This document shows, in pieces, positions 49,072 through 61,469 of a stretch of 64,000 nucleotides of DNA (positions are counted from its first letter, which is position 1; the number at the start of each line of letters is the position of its first letter). This DNA is from Diploscapter coronatus (taxonomy: Eukaryota > Nematoda > Chromadorea > Rhabditida > Rhabditidae), in contig OZ038422.1 in NCBI GenBank assembly GCA_964036155.1, positions 3,433,201-3,497,200 on the forward strand. Reading direction: 5' to 3'. Under the pieces are notes generated by a model. It made no database searches, was not told the DNA's origin, and worked only from the letters and a program-made list of their open reading frames with translations. Both the position numbers and the translations under genes were made by a program.

Positions 49072-51760
49072 CTACACAGTATTTACCTCCTCACGCCCCG
49101 CAATATATTGCTTCAAAAAATCGCGAGTGAGGCTGTTCAGTGTAAGAATTTCATCGGCCGAAGGATAATATCTAAATTGATTGCAAATTAAAAATTTTAA
49201 ATTTAAACTAATAAAACCGTACTTCCGAATAATATTGACAAGTTCTTTCATTTTTTCCCCGTATAATTCCATTGGTTCAGGAATTCCCCTGGCCCATGTA
49301 AGATATTCGTTAACGATTTCAAATACTTGTTCTTTATCACTATTGCTCATCTAAATTGATAATAAACGAATTTTCGAACTAACAATAAGAACATTACCGA
49401 TTTATCATCTTCCACTGAGTGCTTAATACAATAAATTTGGCGCTTGAACTCGGTCCATGTTTGAATAAGCACTTCAAACTCATCATCCTCTTCTTTATGC
49501 CTCTTCGCTTCTGCAACAATATCTTCGATGTTTGCCTAAATTATATCATATCCATGATAAGTTAAGCTAATATTTTGATTCGAACATCTTTATGCGGGCA
49601 ACCATCATATTGAGTCACAATCGATGCACTATTTCCGTTTTCGACTTCTACATCAGTTACATGAAGAAGACCGTTTTGGTCTATTTCGTATATCATCTAA
49701 ATTTATCCGTCTTAATCGTCACTTTCAAACCCTCTTTAATGAAATAGGGTACCTCAATTTTGTATCCTTCCCTGCTGTTCTGATTTTTCAAGTTTAATTT
49801 AATGTTACCGATTTTAAAATTGTGTTTGCACTGTTTTCGCTCTCCTTCATAGATATCGGTATTAATTGATTCTTGGTTATCCATTATTGTTTCACTTAAT
49901 TGAATAACCTAAACCAATTTGGACTCTTGAGGAAATATAACTATTCAGCACTTTGCATGGATATTTTGTTCCTCTTTCAATGGCAAAATTCATTAGGTCT
50001 CCACTAGTTCTTTGCCCTATCGATAATGGAACAATGTCATTGAATAGCAATTGAATGTTATCGTTGGATGAAGCGTTCAAAAACGAATTTGCAACGAGAG
50101 CTGCTCCTTTCGCCACAACTTCGTCGGGATTATGTCGATTCCTTTAATTAATTTAAAATAGTAATTTACAAAATTATCCTTAGTGAAAAAATACCAAATC
50201 TTTTCGTCCCCAAACTTTTCCTTGAGCAAGTTTTGAACCATTACTATGCGCGTTGAGCCACCTGCTAGTATCTAAAAATTTATAAATCAACTTACAATCG
50301 ATGACATTATTATACTTTACCACTTTATCGATATCATTTTCTTTCAAATTAGCCTGGTTTAACGCCTCATTGACTATATCAAGTGTGCCTCGAAGGACTT
50401 TATCGCACAATTCATTAAATTTATCACGACTCAATTCTAGTTCCCAGCCTCCATCCGAAGTAGCACGATCTATCTAGATTGGAATTTATTGTTTTAATGG
50501 AATTCAATTAGTATATGTACGCATATAGTTGCCGTTTCATAAGAAGACAGCGTAATCTTTGCCTCAATACATATTTCGAGCAGACGTTTCATCATTCTGG
50601 TATTATTTTTGGGAAATTCTTTAAAATTATCTAGAACATATTCCATAATGATTTTATCGATATCTTGACCGCCTAAATTAATGCCTGTTAAATATCCTTT
50701 ATATATATATAAAATAATGAAATATATACCCAAATGTTTATGTCCTGCTGTTGACAAAACTTCTATTTTATTGGTTCCTTCGCATTTAACAATTGAAACA
50801 TCGAAGGTACCTGAACAGTTAATATTTGATTGATGCAACAGTTTTCGAATGTGTAAATCAAAATTGGGAACTTAATTTCCGTAACTACTGGATTTCATAC
50901 AAGGGTACAAGGTGATTGCGTTCGTTTTAGTTAAAATGTTCAAAATTGATTGGTAAACTAACCCCCTCCAAAATCGTAAACGAGAACGTTTTTCATCCCT
51001 TCATTGTGAATTCCATAAGCAATTGCAGCGGCAGTCGGTTCATTAACCAGCCGAATCACTTCGATTCCGGCCAGATTTGCCGCTTCCACCGTTGCGTGAC
51101 GCTGACGCTGGTCGAAGTTTGCAGGGACTGTTATGACTGCTTTAGTCACTTCTTTGGTAAAATATTTCTGAAAAAAAAGATTAAGTTTTACTACTCATGC
51201 ACAAAACACGTGTTTAATGCAATTCACCTCTGCAATCATTTTCATCATCTTCAGAACTTCTGCAGAAATTTCTTCAGCTGATAGTTCTTTATTCGTGTCT
51301 TTATGTGTTAATTTTATAAGCGGTTTTCCCTAGAAATATTAAAACTCGCTAGAAATCTTGAATTATTTCTAACTTGAATATCGACGACTTTAAATGGCCA
51401 TGATTGCATATCATTTTGTACAGATTCATCGTTGAACTGTCGACCGATGAAGCGCTTGGAATCTAAGATTTGGTTGTTTAAATCGATCTCAATTATACCT
51501 TGGTCATATTAACCGTATATAACATTTTCAGGTGGAGTTAATGATCTGACTGCCGATCTGCCGACCAGAATTTCACTGTTTGAATACGCGACTACAGATG
51601 GGGTTGTATTACAACCTAATAATTGAACTTATTTAACTAATTATTTCATATACTAAAATTAACCATCAAAATTGACAATGGCTTCTGGTCTTCCATCAGG
51701 TCCTATTGTAGCGACACAGGAAAATGTTGTCCCCAAATCGATTCCAATCGGCGCTGGCAT
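49072..51760 (-). CDS. divergent, intron-rich HSP70 family protein
   Basis: Fifteen exons on the minus strand: 51760-51664, 51615-51514, 51462-51374, 51329-51228, 51167-50963, 50810-50730, 50672-50521, 50473-50321, 50271-50195, 50141-49952, 49908-49753, 49696-49586, 49535-49398, 49350-49223 and 49171-49072; 626 residues, in frame. The nucleotide-binding domain shows [13 protein letters not shown] near the start, [25 protein letters not shown] (across the exon 5/6 join) and [13 protein letters not shown] (Pro of the usual motif replaced by Val). The substrate domain starts near DIVPLSIG, and a lid of about 120 residues follows. HSP70s are ATP-driven chaperones. There is no signal peptide, no KDEL and no C-terminal EEVD (it ends EEVNTV), so it is probably cytosolic but unlikely to dock TPR co-chaperones in the normal way. 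Sequence drift and many introns suggest an HSP70 under relaxed or altered constraint. Confidence 0.88.
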
Positions 51761-52823
51761 CAATAAATTTGTTGAATACGCTAAAGGGTTTAGATCATAA
51801 TCGCATTGATTATGTAATTTAGTAAAAATATTATCGAAACATGAGCTTGAGTATTTGTCTAAAAGATATTCATAAAATTTGTAATCGGATGAATAATAAT
51901 GTAATAATTGAAGCATTAATATGTTCCAATATTCAGCAGAAGGAAAAGGAAGAATTTTTCAATTATATTCGGAATAAGTCAAACGTTTTGATCAATATTC
52001 TCTTATCTATGCCAAGTGGAAACTTTGAATGCTTTTATTTAATGATAACGAAACTATTGTGAATCCTAATTAATCTTGCCCATATCATGAAAATAAATAA
52101 TCCGCAATATGTGCAGTTGAATTAATATCTTTATTCATAAAATACTTTAAAACTTGACATATTGAGAGATATTTCCCATGCATATCTAGAAAAAGGTGAT
52201 TTAAATTTTAAAAATAGCAAAGGAAAAGACAAACGTTTAAATTGTCATGCAAGAATGATTAGAGAGCGCAAGTGATATTCCCGATTTGAAGACAAAGCCA
52301 TGAAAGTGCTTAATCTGATAGGTTATCAGGCTTATATCAAAAAGTCGCATGGAAAACGATGCATTTTCTATCACAAAAGAAAAAGTAAAAGGTAATCTCT
52401 CATATTCAGCTTGAGGAAATGATAAATGAAGTCTAAAAGGCTCAAATGAGCAATTTGAAATTTTCACTTTACGTTTTGACCGGCTCAGGCCAGGCTTCGG
52501 GTCATGTTCCAGAAGCAAAAATGCTCGCTAGGCTCATATCTAATAGTGGGAAAAGAAAAACCAATTCGCAAATTTTCTAGAGCTTTTTGAAATTTTTGAC
52601 GAAGCTTTCTTCCTTGATTTTGTCCGCACAAAGTGGGCGGAGCTTGCGGTCTCTAATTATAACTTGTGAAACATTTCTAGTATGCACTGACACTGCGATG
52701 ATTTAGTAAAATTTTATTCAATTTTTCTAAAAAAAATCTACAATTGGCAATGAAATGTTGTTGTTCAAAGACCCGTAATAAATTTGAGACAATCTTGAAA
52801 AAAACGCGTTTTGAAATCTTGGA
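51761..52823. other. intergenic, no supported gene
   Basis: Upstream of HSP70 and downstream of the inverted CX gene. It has open frames on both strands without splice context. No heat-shock element array was evident by eye. Confidence 0.35.
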
Positions 52824-54900
52824 CTACTTCTGAGATACACAATCTTCGTATGATGGGGGAGGCTCGATGTACATTGGAGGTGGATCATCATAGGTGACAT
52901 TTTCATCGGGATTAGGACCGAGTGATCTTCTTGGAGATTGTTCAACATAGATAGGAGGTGGATTTTGAGAGTTCACTTGTCTAGTTTGATCAGGACTTGG
53001 AGATCTTCTGGATAGTGGAACTGGTGGTCGAATGATTCGTGTTTGTGGATCTGATGGGCAGGCTGGATATTGAATAGGCGCTGAATTTTGAGTCAGTTGT
53101 GACCAAGGTCGAACTTGAGATGCTTCCAGTCGAGATGAATCCCTTTGTGATAAGCCTAAGAATATTAATTTTTAAAATAAATTATTGTGGACTAAATAAT
53201 GAGCTAATCGAAATTTTAATTCTCAAAGGTAATGCTGCGGATTTCATTTTAATGTAAGAAAAGTTTACTCGTTACATTTTCCGAAAAATAAAAAGATGTG
53301 AAATCCTTACTGCTCCAACCACTTCTGTCCATATTCGAATGTATCGCAGCGGCAATACGCATGCCCAAACATAGCAAAATGAGTGTGGCTATAAAAATCA
53401 GCAAATCAACTCCAATGCTGAAAGTGAGGTGAAAATAATTAAAGGGAATAATAGTCCTTACTTAAAACCAAGACTGAAGCCTCCATCTTTTTCTTTTCCG
53501 TCGTCGTCATTGAGAGTTTCGTAAGTTTGATCGCAACATTGTAATTGGCAACATTTTTGAGACTGTTTGCATTTGAATCTCAATTCACGGATTTGCGTTC
53601 CATTTTCGAGTTTAACCTGAAATAAGGAAAAATTCGTTTCAAATTTATAGAATATCTATAATCTGAGATTTTTTGATAATGCCTCAACTTGTAGTCATAA
53701 TACAAATTCAGATCCAAGTTACCTCTCCAAAATTCTCTTCCGATATGGAAGTACGATATGCATCCCCAAGAATTGTGCTTGTGCCATCGTGTTTCAGATA
53801 ATTTTCAGGAGTTCTCTCTTCTCCTTGGAGATCTGTGTCAAACACGAATCGACACATTAGATTCATTTGATTTCGATTGTAATCAGTTCCAAAGTAGTAG
53901 ACATTGGAGCCGTGACTAAAAGGAATATTATCAAAGTTATTGAACAGATATCTTACTTGATGTAATTGCGATCGTTACGAACAACATAGGTGTCGGGACC
54001 AGTTTTGATCAGACCATTTGACGTAGCAGAGAATACTGATTCACGGAATTTCTTGTTGAAGCTTTCTTGGGATCTGAAGTAGAAATATCATGTGATTATG
54101 TTCATCCAAATTACTCAAGTAATTAAAAATTCTTACTCTGGTGGAATATATTTGGAGTTTCTCGTACCAGAGTTAGCTGATGAGGTTCTACTTGGGGTGA
54201 ACCATCTTCCTGAGCTGCTAGAATCCGAACTTCCTCCCCAACTTGAGCGTCTGGATCTAGAAGAAAATGACGGTGATCTCGTTGCAGAGGCTCCTATTCC
54301 TCCAACTGAAAATTTCCATTGAAGACTATTATAGAAATTGCGCCTACAATATCCTTCATCCTGCTTTGATGAAACAATGCTAGCTAAACTTGTCCATAGT
54401 AGAACGAAGACCAATTGCATCGACTGCAATCCTGAAAAAGTGAACTATTTTTCATTTATAAAAAAAATGAAAATCTTAAAATTTTGAGTGAATTTTATTA
54501 TAGCAAAACGTTGAAAAAGTAGATCACAAACAATCGAGTATGTTGGGAACTCGTAGGAAAAAATGGATGAAAGTTCCAAACTCTCAAAATGGTTAGATAA
54601 TTGATTCAAGGCCAAAACATTGCGAACGTAGAGCGCTACAATCGATATGTGCTTGCTCGAGAGGAGAGACGCAAAAATTGGCTGGCCGGCAGGCGAGCAG
54701 CTGAGAGACAATGACGTAGAAGAGCGTGTGCTCCTAGAGAAAACAACGAAGAAAGATCAGCAGAGGCTATTTCTCAACGTTAGAAAACAAAGTTGAATCG
54801 ACGACATGCATCATTTTTAGCTGCGAAATGACGTAGAAATCTCCCGTACTCCTAATATAAGGCCGATTTTAAAACTTTAACTTTTCCTGTTTGGATTAGA
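52680..54900 (-). repeat. inverted block E (matches blocks C and D)
   Basis: The reverse complement of blocks 39808-41750 and 42690-44450, including the promoter part at about 54420-54850 and the 3' end at about 52685-52830 (near-identical to 44300-44440). It differs by retaining the exon 4 to exon 5 segment encoding the CX module. Confidence 0.8.
52824..54420 (-). CDS. CX-module transmembrane protein (E), full-length form
   Basis: Seven exons on the minus strand: 54420-54348, 54305-54137, 54073-53957, 53915-53723, 53616-53462, 53417-53311 and 53155-52824; 381 residues, in frame. It is the full-length counterpart of the two CX-less genes. Signal peptide and Ser/Arg stretch are as in those. 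Then come NVYYFGTDYNRNQMNLMCRF and the CX module (residues 185 on; ENGTQIRELRFKC, KCCQLQCC), a membrane span (LLIFIATLILLCLG), and a tail with SRRSPSPDQT, PPIY, PPMY and PPSYEDC. It is divergently arranged with the gene at 56023. It shows what the gene looked like before the deletion seen at 40225 and 43119. Intron 1 is again 42 nt and stop-free. Confidence 0.85.
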
Positions 54901-56022
54901 TAAATTTCAGTTTTTTATGCAAGAGGGATGTTGTGCAGGAGAAAAATAGGGTATATGGTTTGGGTGTTAAGAAAGCTTTAGTTGTAGCTCTCTACTAGTA
55001 TCTCGCACTGCACGAAATATTAAGAATCCTTTATTGACTAGCCCTGGTTCAATACACTAATACCAACACACACAAAATAAAGAACAGTAAGGTGAGGGTA
55101 AACTGTGAAGGAACAAAGTAACAACGATAGGGGGTGTATTTATAGGCACGAGTTGCGCCTATAGTGACTCCGCCCTTTAAGGTTCGGACAAACTAGAAAT
55201 AGTTCTAGAGATGGCTTTCGGCCGGAAATAACAATCACAAATATGATTCATCAAAACGAACATATTTTACTGGCAATATTTCAATTTGCTTTCATACAAG
55301 TCAATTTTTGTCCCAAGCTTTATCTTTGGCTCAATTCTTCTTTGAATATCATTGATATGCATACAATGAACAAAGATTGAAGTGTGAATCATGCTGTTGT
55401 TGTTTATTTCATCAGTAGTGAATCCTCCTCAATTCGTCATCTCTCACATCAGGGCAGTATTTTGCGGACTCGCAAAAAATGTCTGGAGTTTGTTCCTTTG
55501 AACCAATCAATAACTCTCTTTCGCCTCTTTTCAAATGTTCGCCTAGCAGACACTCGTTTAGTCCGCGAGTTGAAATGAACGTTTTTCTAATTTTCTTTTT
55601 ATCGAGTTTAAAGCAATATGACCTTTACTCAAATGTCCTTCATATCATTGTTCTTATTTACTCTCATTATTGATTTTGACCAATGTTTAGCTGTGCATTC
55701 TGAAGAAATTATCGAGTAAAAATTAAAATCTCTATGAGTAATTTAGAAACTGCGGGACCACAAGTCACAGGATATAAGTGAAATAGTATAGGGTTAGAGT
55801 AAGGTATGGGATGATAGGCTTTCTTTTTCCACGCTATTTCTCAGCGTCTTGTGTTTCGTAGTCTCGCGGTTTCCAAGTTTTTTTTTTTTCTATGTTAATT
55901 TTGCTCATCAAAATTGTTGAATTCCTCACGCGTTGAATTGGATATATTCAAAAATTTATATTTTGAACTTTCCAGAGCCACACATTTCTTGCGAAAATCG
56001 ATACTTTCGGCGTTTGCATTTT
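54421..56022. promoter_or_regulatory. divergent promoter region, right pair
   Basis: Shared upstream region of the genes at 52824-54420 (minus) and 56023-58059 (plus). It is the mirror image of 39100-40224, but about 0.5 kb longer because a solo LTR (54932-55262) and some extra sequence are inserted in it. The inserted LTR brings its own TATA and polyadenylation signals. Confidence 0.5.
54932..55262 (-). mobile_element. solo LTR, copy B
   Basis: Reverse-complement copy of 35768-36099 with very few differences: same TGTTCG start (at 55262), TATA-like block, aataaa and TGCACA end. It sits between two divergent CX genes. No internal element sequence is attached. Confidence 0.75.
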
Positions 56023-58059
56023 ATGCGACTGATCGCCGTTTTTCTATGGCTGTGCTTGATACAAGTTGCTTTGCCGAAGCGTGGTGGATCGAGTAAGTCG
56101 TTTTGATGAAAAACAAATCGACAATAAAGTTTGAAGGTGGCGGCCGAGGCAGCTCATCGTCAAGAAGTAGTTCATCTCGGGGCTGGGGTTCTAGCAGCTC
56201 ATCGAGAGGAAGCGGGAGTGGAGGAGGGTTCTCCTTCACTGGTGGTGGAAGATCCTACCAACGTCAGCTTCCGGTTACGTAAGTCATTTTTAATCAGCTG
56301 CTCAAAATTTCCTTGAATGTATTCCAGTGTGAACAGGCAATACACGAGCCAAGTGAAAAACAATGTCTTCTCGCCAAATTCGAAGATTCTCACCAGAACC
56401 ACGACGAACACGTACATCATCAGAGAGCGGAATCCGTATTTCACTCACTCAACTTATCATTACTACTGGGGTCCACGTTACTATCACTACCATACTGGAT
56501 CGTCAGCAGGTAGGTAATTTGAATAAAAAAATACCGAAATATCGAGATGAAAAAGTGCATTTATTCATTATGGATGTGTTAGAGTGGCGAGAGTACGTGG
56601 GAATAGAGGGAGTTTGCACAGTTGTAGTTTTTACTTGTCATGCACATCGCGTTCTGGCTAAAAATGTGCAAAATGATAGAGCGTTACCCAACCATTTCCT
56701 ATTTCTATATCACATTTTACCTTATCGCGATATATCCAAATTGCAGAAAAATGCATATCCTCATTCTGTGACACACAAGTTTCTCAAAATATTTTTAGCG
56801 GGTCAAAGCATGAAGACGTGCCGTTTCGTGTTCGACATCAACTCTGAGGAAAGGAAGAAGCAACAGAAAGCCCACGATGATGCGGTCAAACGAAAGAAGG
56901 AGCTGGAGGCCAAGGAGTGGAAGGAACTGATGGATGGAACGTATATCAACAAGTACAAGAGCTATTCGAACATAACTGATACCAAAGAACGCCTTGCTAA
57001 GCTCTTTGAAGACAATGAGAAAGCTGTAAGAATATTTGATTACAGGGTTCTCAGTACTTCGATATTTGATTTGTAGATGAAAGATCGAGAAGAAAGGGAG
57101 CGACAGAAAAATATGCCTATTCCGCCGGCGCCCGCGCCGCTGGTGAACGATGAATTCACAACGTATGCAAAGGAAGATGAGGACTTTGGACAGGTATTTT
57201 CAAAGAAAAAAAGCTGTAAAGCCCGGAAAGGGTATCAACATCGATTAAAATATTATAAAAGTTTTTGATCAACCTTATTTCATTTTATTAAACACATGCA
57301 ATTTTCAAATGACTGAAATCTTTTCTTACGACTTTCAATAATTTCAGGTTCAATTCGAAAACGGCACTCGAGTGAAGGAGGTGAGCTTCCAGTGCAAATG
57401 GGATCAAGCTTGCTGCGGGATGGAGTGTTGCGACAAGAAGTACGAAACCGCGTGTGATGGAGATTGTTCAATTGAGTAAGTGATTGAAGCACGCCAATTG
57501 AGAAAAAAAAACATTGAAATTTCAGCTGGGGCAACATCTTCTACGCGTTTATACTAGTTATTGTCCTCTTGGTCGCCTGTTGCTCATGCATGGCGGAGAG
57601 TGGCCAAAATGATCAAAATTATAGTAAGTTGGCAATTTAGTTTTTAGTCAAAACAAGTTGATTCTCTGGACAAATAAACGTTACTTTGAATATAATTGGG
57701 AAAAGTATTCTCGTAGGAAAAAACATGGTGAAAGAATCTCTTTGTCACCATTCCCAATCATTTTTCAAGCAAAAAATTTTTTACGAATCATGCACTTGCT
57801 TCGAATTCCATTTAGATCTCAGACGTTAGAAATAGGTTTTAAATGAATTTAAAAAATAATAAAATCGAGATTATCCACAACTGAGTAGGGTGAGAATCTT
57901 GCATTTTCAGCCGTCGTCCAACAGACAACCACGGTCACTGAGCGAGTCGATGGGTTGGGCGGCCCACCGGAGGATGCCTACCAACCACCCCCAGCCTATC
58001 CCACAGCTCCACCGATGAACGCCTACGGTGGTGCAGGGTTTCCTCAGGAGAAAGTCTGA
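56023..58059 (+). CDS. CX-module transmembrane protein (F)
   Basis: Eight exons: 56023-56092, 56137-56278, 56328-56509, 56799-57025, 57077-57193, 57348-57475, 57526-57623 and 57911-58059; 370 residues, in frame. It has a signal peptide (MRLIAVFLWLCLIQVALP), a Ser/Gly/Arg stretch, a Tyr/His-rich part, CRFVFDINSEERKKQQKAHD opening a charged helix-prone region, the CX module (residues 247 on; QCKWDQACCGMECC), a membrane span (NIFYAFILVIVLLVACC), and a tail with TVVQQTTTVTERVDGLGG and QPPPAYP (a PPxY motif). Exons 1-2 and 5-6 are nearly identical to the next gene. However, exon 3 reads on to the Tyr-rich part where that gene has an intron, and a 289-nt intron lies at a new place before exon 4. 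An actttccag upstream of the ATG may be a trans-splice site. Confidence 0.87.
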
Positions 58060-58938
58060 GCATCTGATCGCTTCAAGATACTAATTTGCATTTACTTGCG
58101 TTTTTGCTAATTGTCAGTTCGGAATTTTGATGAAGAGCGTAATGTAAGTTCAAATTTGCCAACTATTGTCATATTTATGAATCTATTATCCCTTTTCACT
58201 TTCACTATTTTCTGCATTACTTGAAAATTGTCTCAAGAACGACTTTTCGCTCTTCGAGAAACGGGTATGATAACGAAAAGTAGTATTTTTCTATGACTTT
58301 TCAAAAGTCGATCTCTATGTGTAGGTTTATTTTATGAAATGATTAATAAAAAATTCAAATTTTCTATTTTACTCAAACCTTTTCCGATCGTCATTAGTGT
58401 TCGTGCGATGGACAAAAATCGTTCATGAATCATGTTGCTGTTGTTGCTGCTTATTTCACAATAGCCATGCCGTAAACAATTTTCGTGGAACTCTATCTTT
58501 CATTGCGTTCTCCCCTCTCCTCCACGTCAATGCACTCGCTTCTGGCTCAGTAAAGAAAGAAAAACTGGCCTGAAGTCTGTTCCTCTGGTCGAATCGATAT
58601 TTTCCTCTCCCGTCTCATAAACGTTCCCCAGGCAGGCCATTCGTTTTCAAAATTGGCGGATAGAAATGCATCGCTAAAGCACTTCTATGTTTGCACCTCA
58701 TCATTCAGAGCTTGATTGAACTCGATTATTTTCCTTTAAAAGTATATTTTCGGTCGCGAACTGCGACCTTCGTTTTTTCCATTTTGTGAAAAAGTTACGA
58801 TTTTTCTATGTTAATTTTGCTCATCAAAATTTTTGAATTTCTAGCGTGCTGAATTGGACATTTTCAAAAATTTATATTTTGAACTTTCCAGATTCGCACA
58901 TTTCTTGCGGAAATCGATACCTTCCCCGTTTGCATTTT
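58060..58938. other. intergenic between tandem CX genes F and I
   Basis: Presumed 3' UTR of F and promoter of I. The last ~130 bp match the upstream region of F, and the rest is not recognisably shared with other family promoters. Confidence 0.4.
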
Positions 58939-60916
58939 ATGCGACTGATCGCCGTTTTTCTATGGCTGTGCTTGATACAAGTTGCTTTGCCGAAGCGTGG
59001 TGGATCGAGTAAGTCGTTTTGATGAGAAAACAAATCGACAATAAAATTTGAAGGTGGCGGCCGAGGCAGCTCATCGTCAAGAAGTAGTTCATCTCGGGGC
59101 TGGGGTTCTAGCAGCTCATCGAGAGGAAGCGGGAGTGGAGGAGGGTTCTCCTTCACTGGTGGTGGAAGATCCTACCAACGTCAGCTTCCGGTTACGTAAG
59201 TCATTTTTAATCAACTGTTCAAAATTTCCTTGAACGTATTCCAGTGTGAACAGACAATACACGAGCCAAGTGAAAAACAATGTCTTCTCACCAAATTCGA
59301 AGGTTCTCACCAGGACCACAACGAACACGTACATCATCAAGGAACGATCGCCATATTTCTCGTGAGAAACTTGAACACTTTATTTATTTATCCCCTTTTC
59401 TCATATACTTGGAAACTATCCTAAGATTATAATAATCGCAATTTCAACACAACTGATCCTTGCACTACGATGAACTATTCCATTTGCTCGAATTTAGATA
59501 TGGATCTCATTATTACTACTGGCATACGAGCTCGTCACATCACTATTATCACACGTCATCTGGAAGCCAGAGCATGAAGACGTGCCGCTTTGTGTTCGAT
59601 ATCAACTCTGAGGAAAGGAAAAAGCAACAGAAAGCCCACGATGATGCGGTCAAACGAAAGAAGGAGCTGGAGGCCAAGGAGCGGAAGGAACTGATGGATG
59701 GAACGTATATCAACAAGCATAAGAGCAACTCGAACATAACTGATACCAAAGAATACTTCGCTAAGGCCCATGAAAATTATCAGAAATTTGTAAGAATATT
59801 CGATTATAGGGCTCTCAGTACTTCGATATTTGATTTGTAGATGAAAGATCAAAAAGAAAGGGAGCGACAGAAAAATATGCCTATTCCGCCGACGCCCGCG
59901 CCGCTGGTGAACGATGAATTCACAACGTATGCAAAGGAAGATGAGGACTTTGGACAGGTATTTTCAAAGAAAAAAAGCTGTAAAGCCCGGAAAGGGTATC
60001 AACATCGATTAAAAATATTCTAAAAGAGTTTTTGATCAACCTTATTTCATTTTATTAAACACATGCAATTTTCAAATGACTGAAATCTTTTTTGTTATGA
60101 TTTTCAATAATTTCAGGTTCAATTCGAAAACGGCACTCGAGTGAAGGAGGTGAGCTTCCAGTGCAGACGGGATCAAGCTTGCTGCGGGATGGAGTGTTGC
60201 GACAAGAAGTACGAAACCGCGTGTGATGGAGACTGTTCCATCGAGTAAGATTTGGTTTGAGCATTTTTAGAAACGCGAAAATCACAGAATCTCATTAAAG
60301 AATGTTCTCTCAAAATGGATTTCGTAATTTCCTGTTTCAATTTATACTTCATTAGATTTCCCCGTCGTTAAAATGTTTTTTTTGTATCAATTTGATGTCG
60401 TTTCAGCTGGGGTAACGTCTTCTACCTCATACTTCTCATCATTATTATCATTGTGGGATGTTACAGTTGCTTTGCCAGGCTGGTCGAGGGAGACAGAGAA
60501 TATAGTGAGTTTCATTCCTTACACAATTTAAATACAACGAGAACTAGAACGAAAGGGTTAAGCCCGATTCCCTAAGGTACCCACCTGCAGACAAAAACTT
60601 CTTTAAGAAAAACCTGGTTTCCGAGCTATTTATGTATCACTTTTTTCATTGAAAAATATTGTCTTCTGTACTTCTTCATATAAAATTATTCTCTCTGGTT
60701 GATAGTCAGTCTGAGTTTGAAGTTACTTAGCACGGATCTATCAAGATCTGATTTTCAGCCGTTGTGGAGCAAACGACCACGGTGACTGAACGTGTCGAAG
60801 GTTTGGGTGGACCGTCGAAGAATTCATACGAGCCTCCTCCAGTCTACCCTCCCGCACCCCCAAATAACAACGGATACGGATTTCCAGAGGAAAAAAATAA
60901 AGGGTCTTTTGATTAA
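58939..60916 (+). CDS. CX-module transmembrane protein (I)
   Basis: Eight exons: 58939-59008, 59054-59195, 59245-59361, 59498-59789, 59841-59957, 60117-60244, 60407-60504 and 60759-60916; 373 residues, in frame. Layout is as for gene F: signal peptide identical to that of F, Ser/Gly/Arg stretch, QYTSQVKNNVFSPNSK segment, Tyr/His-rich part (HYYYWHTSSSHHYYH), CRFVFDINSEERKKQQ helix region, CX module (QCRRDQACCGMECC), a membrane span (FYLILLIIIIIVGCYSC), and a tail with TTTVTERVEGLGG and EPPPVYPP (a PPxY motif). The damaged gene at 37042-39099 is its inverted copy. All exon phases agree with gene H, a more distant member, which strongly supports the structure. Confidence 0.87.
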
Positions 60917-61469
60917 TACTTGATATGGTAGCTTGGAAATCTCACAATTTCGCAAATTGTTATCACTCGTCTTTTCGAGAGTTACTAATTATAATCGGTC
61001 TGTAAAAAGTTGTAAGAATTGCAAATTCTGAGTGTGTGAGATTTTCTATATCCTCTTATTGTATAACTTGTGTTTAGATAACTGTTGAAGATATGATATT
61101 CATTACCTTTCTCTTCTTGAGAAGTTATGCGATATCATTCGTATTTATTTTTGATTATCAAAAATAATTGACTAAATATGTGTAAACTTAAATTGTTAGG
61201 TACAAAACGTGTGTAAAATTTTAGTCCATTACGCAATTTGTATTATTATTCCTAGATAGTTATGCAACGATTTTTATCCACTTTGTATGAATATTCGGGG
61301 TGCGCAAGCAATGCCATTGTCATCATTCCATGATTTTATTTGGCTTTATTATTATTTACTTATGTACAGATATTCAACATTTTGTTACGAACGAATTTCA
61401 TGTAATTAAAACAGCAAGGTAGGTTATCAATTCAGCCTCCGTGTGTGCAGCTATTAGGATGCTTAGGGG

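Noticed and set aside
49892..50116. Reading HSP70 as broken by a frameshift near 49920-49950
   Set aside because: A 43-nt intron (GTGCTG...TTTAG) restores the HSP70 frame exactly, so the gene is intact there.
54092..54322. Leu/Glu-rich frame repeated at 40323-40553, 43217-43447 and 54092-54322
   Set aside because: It is the antisense shadow of the Ser/Arg-rich exon of the CX family; its repetition only reflects the gene duplication.
56131..56316. Ala/Glu/Val-rich frame at 56131 and 59048
   Set aside because: Alternative frame over the Ser/Gly exon 2 of genes F and I, which is in the correct phase with flanking exons.
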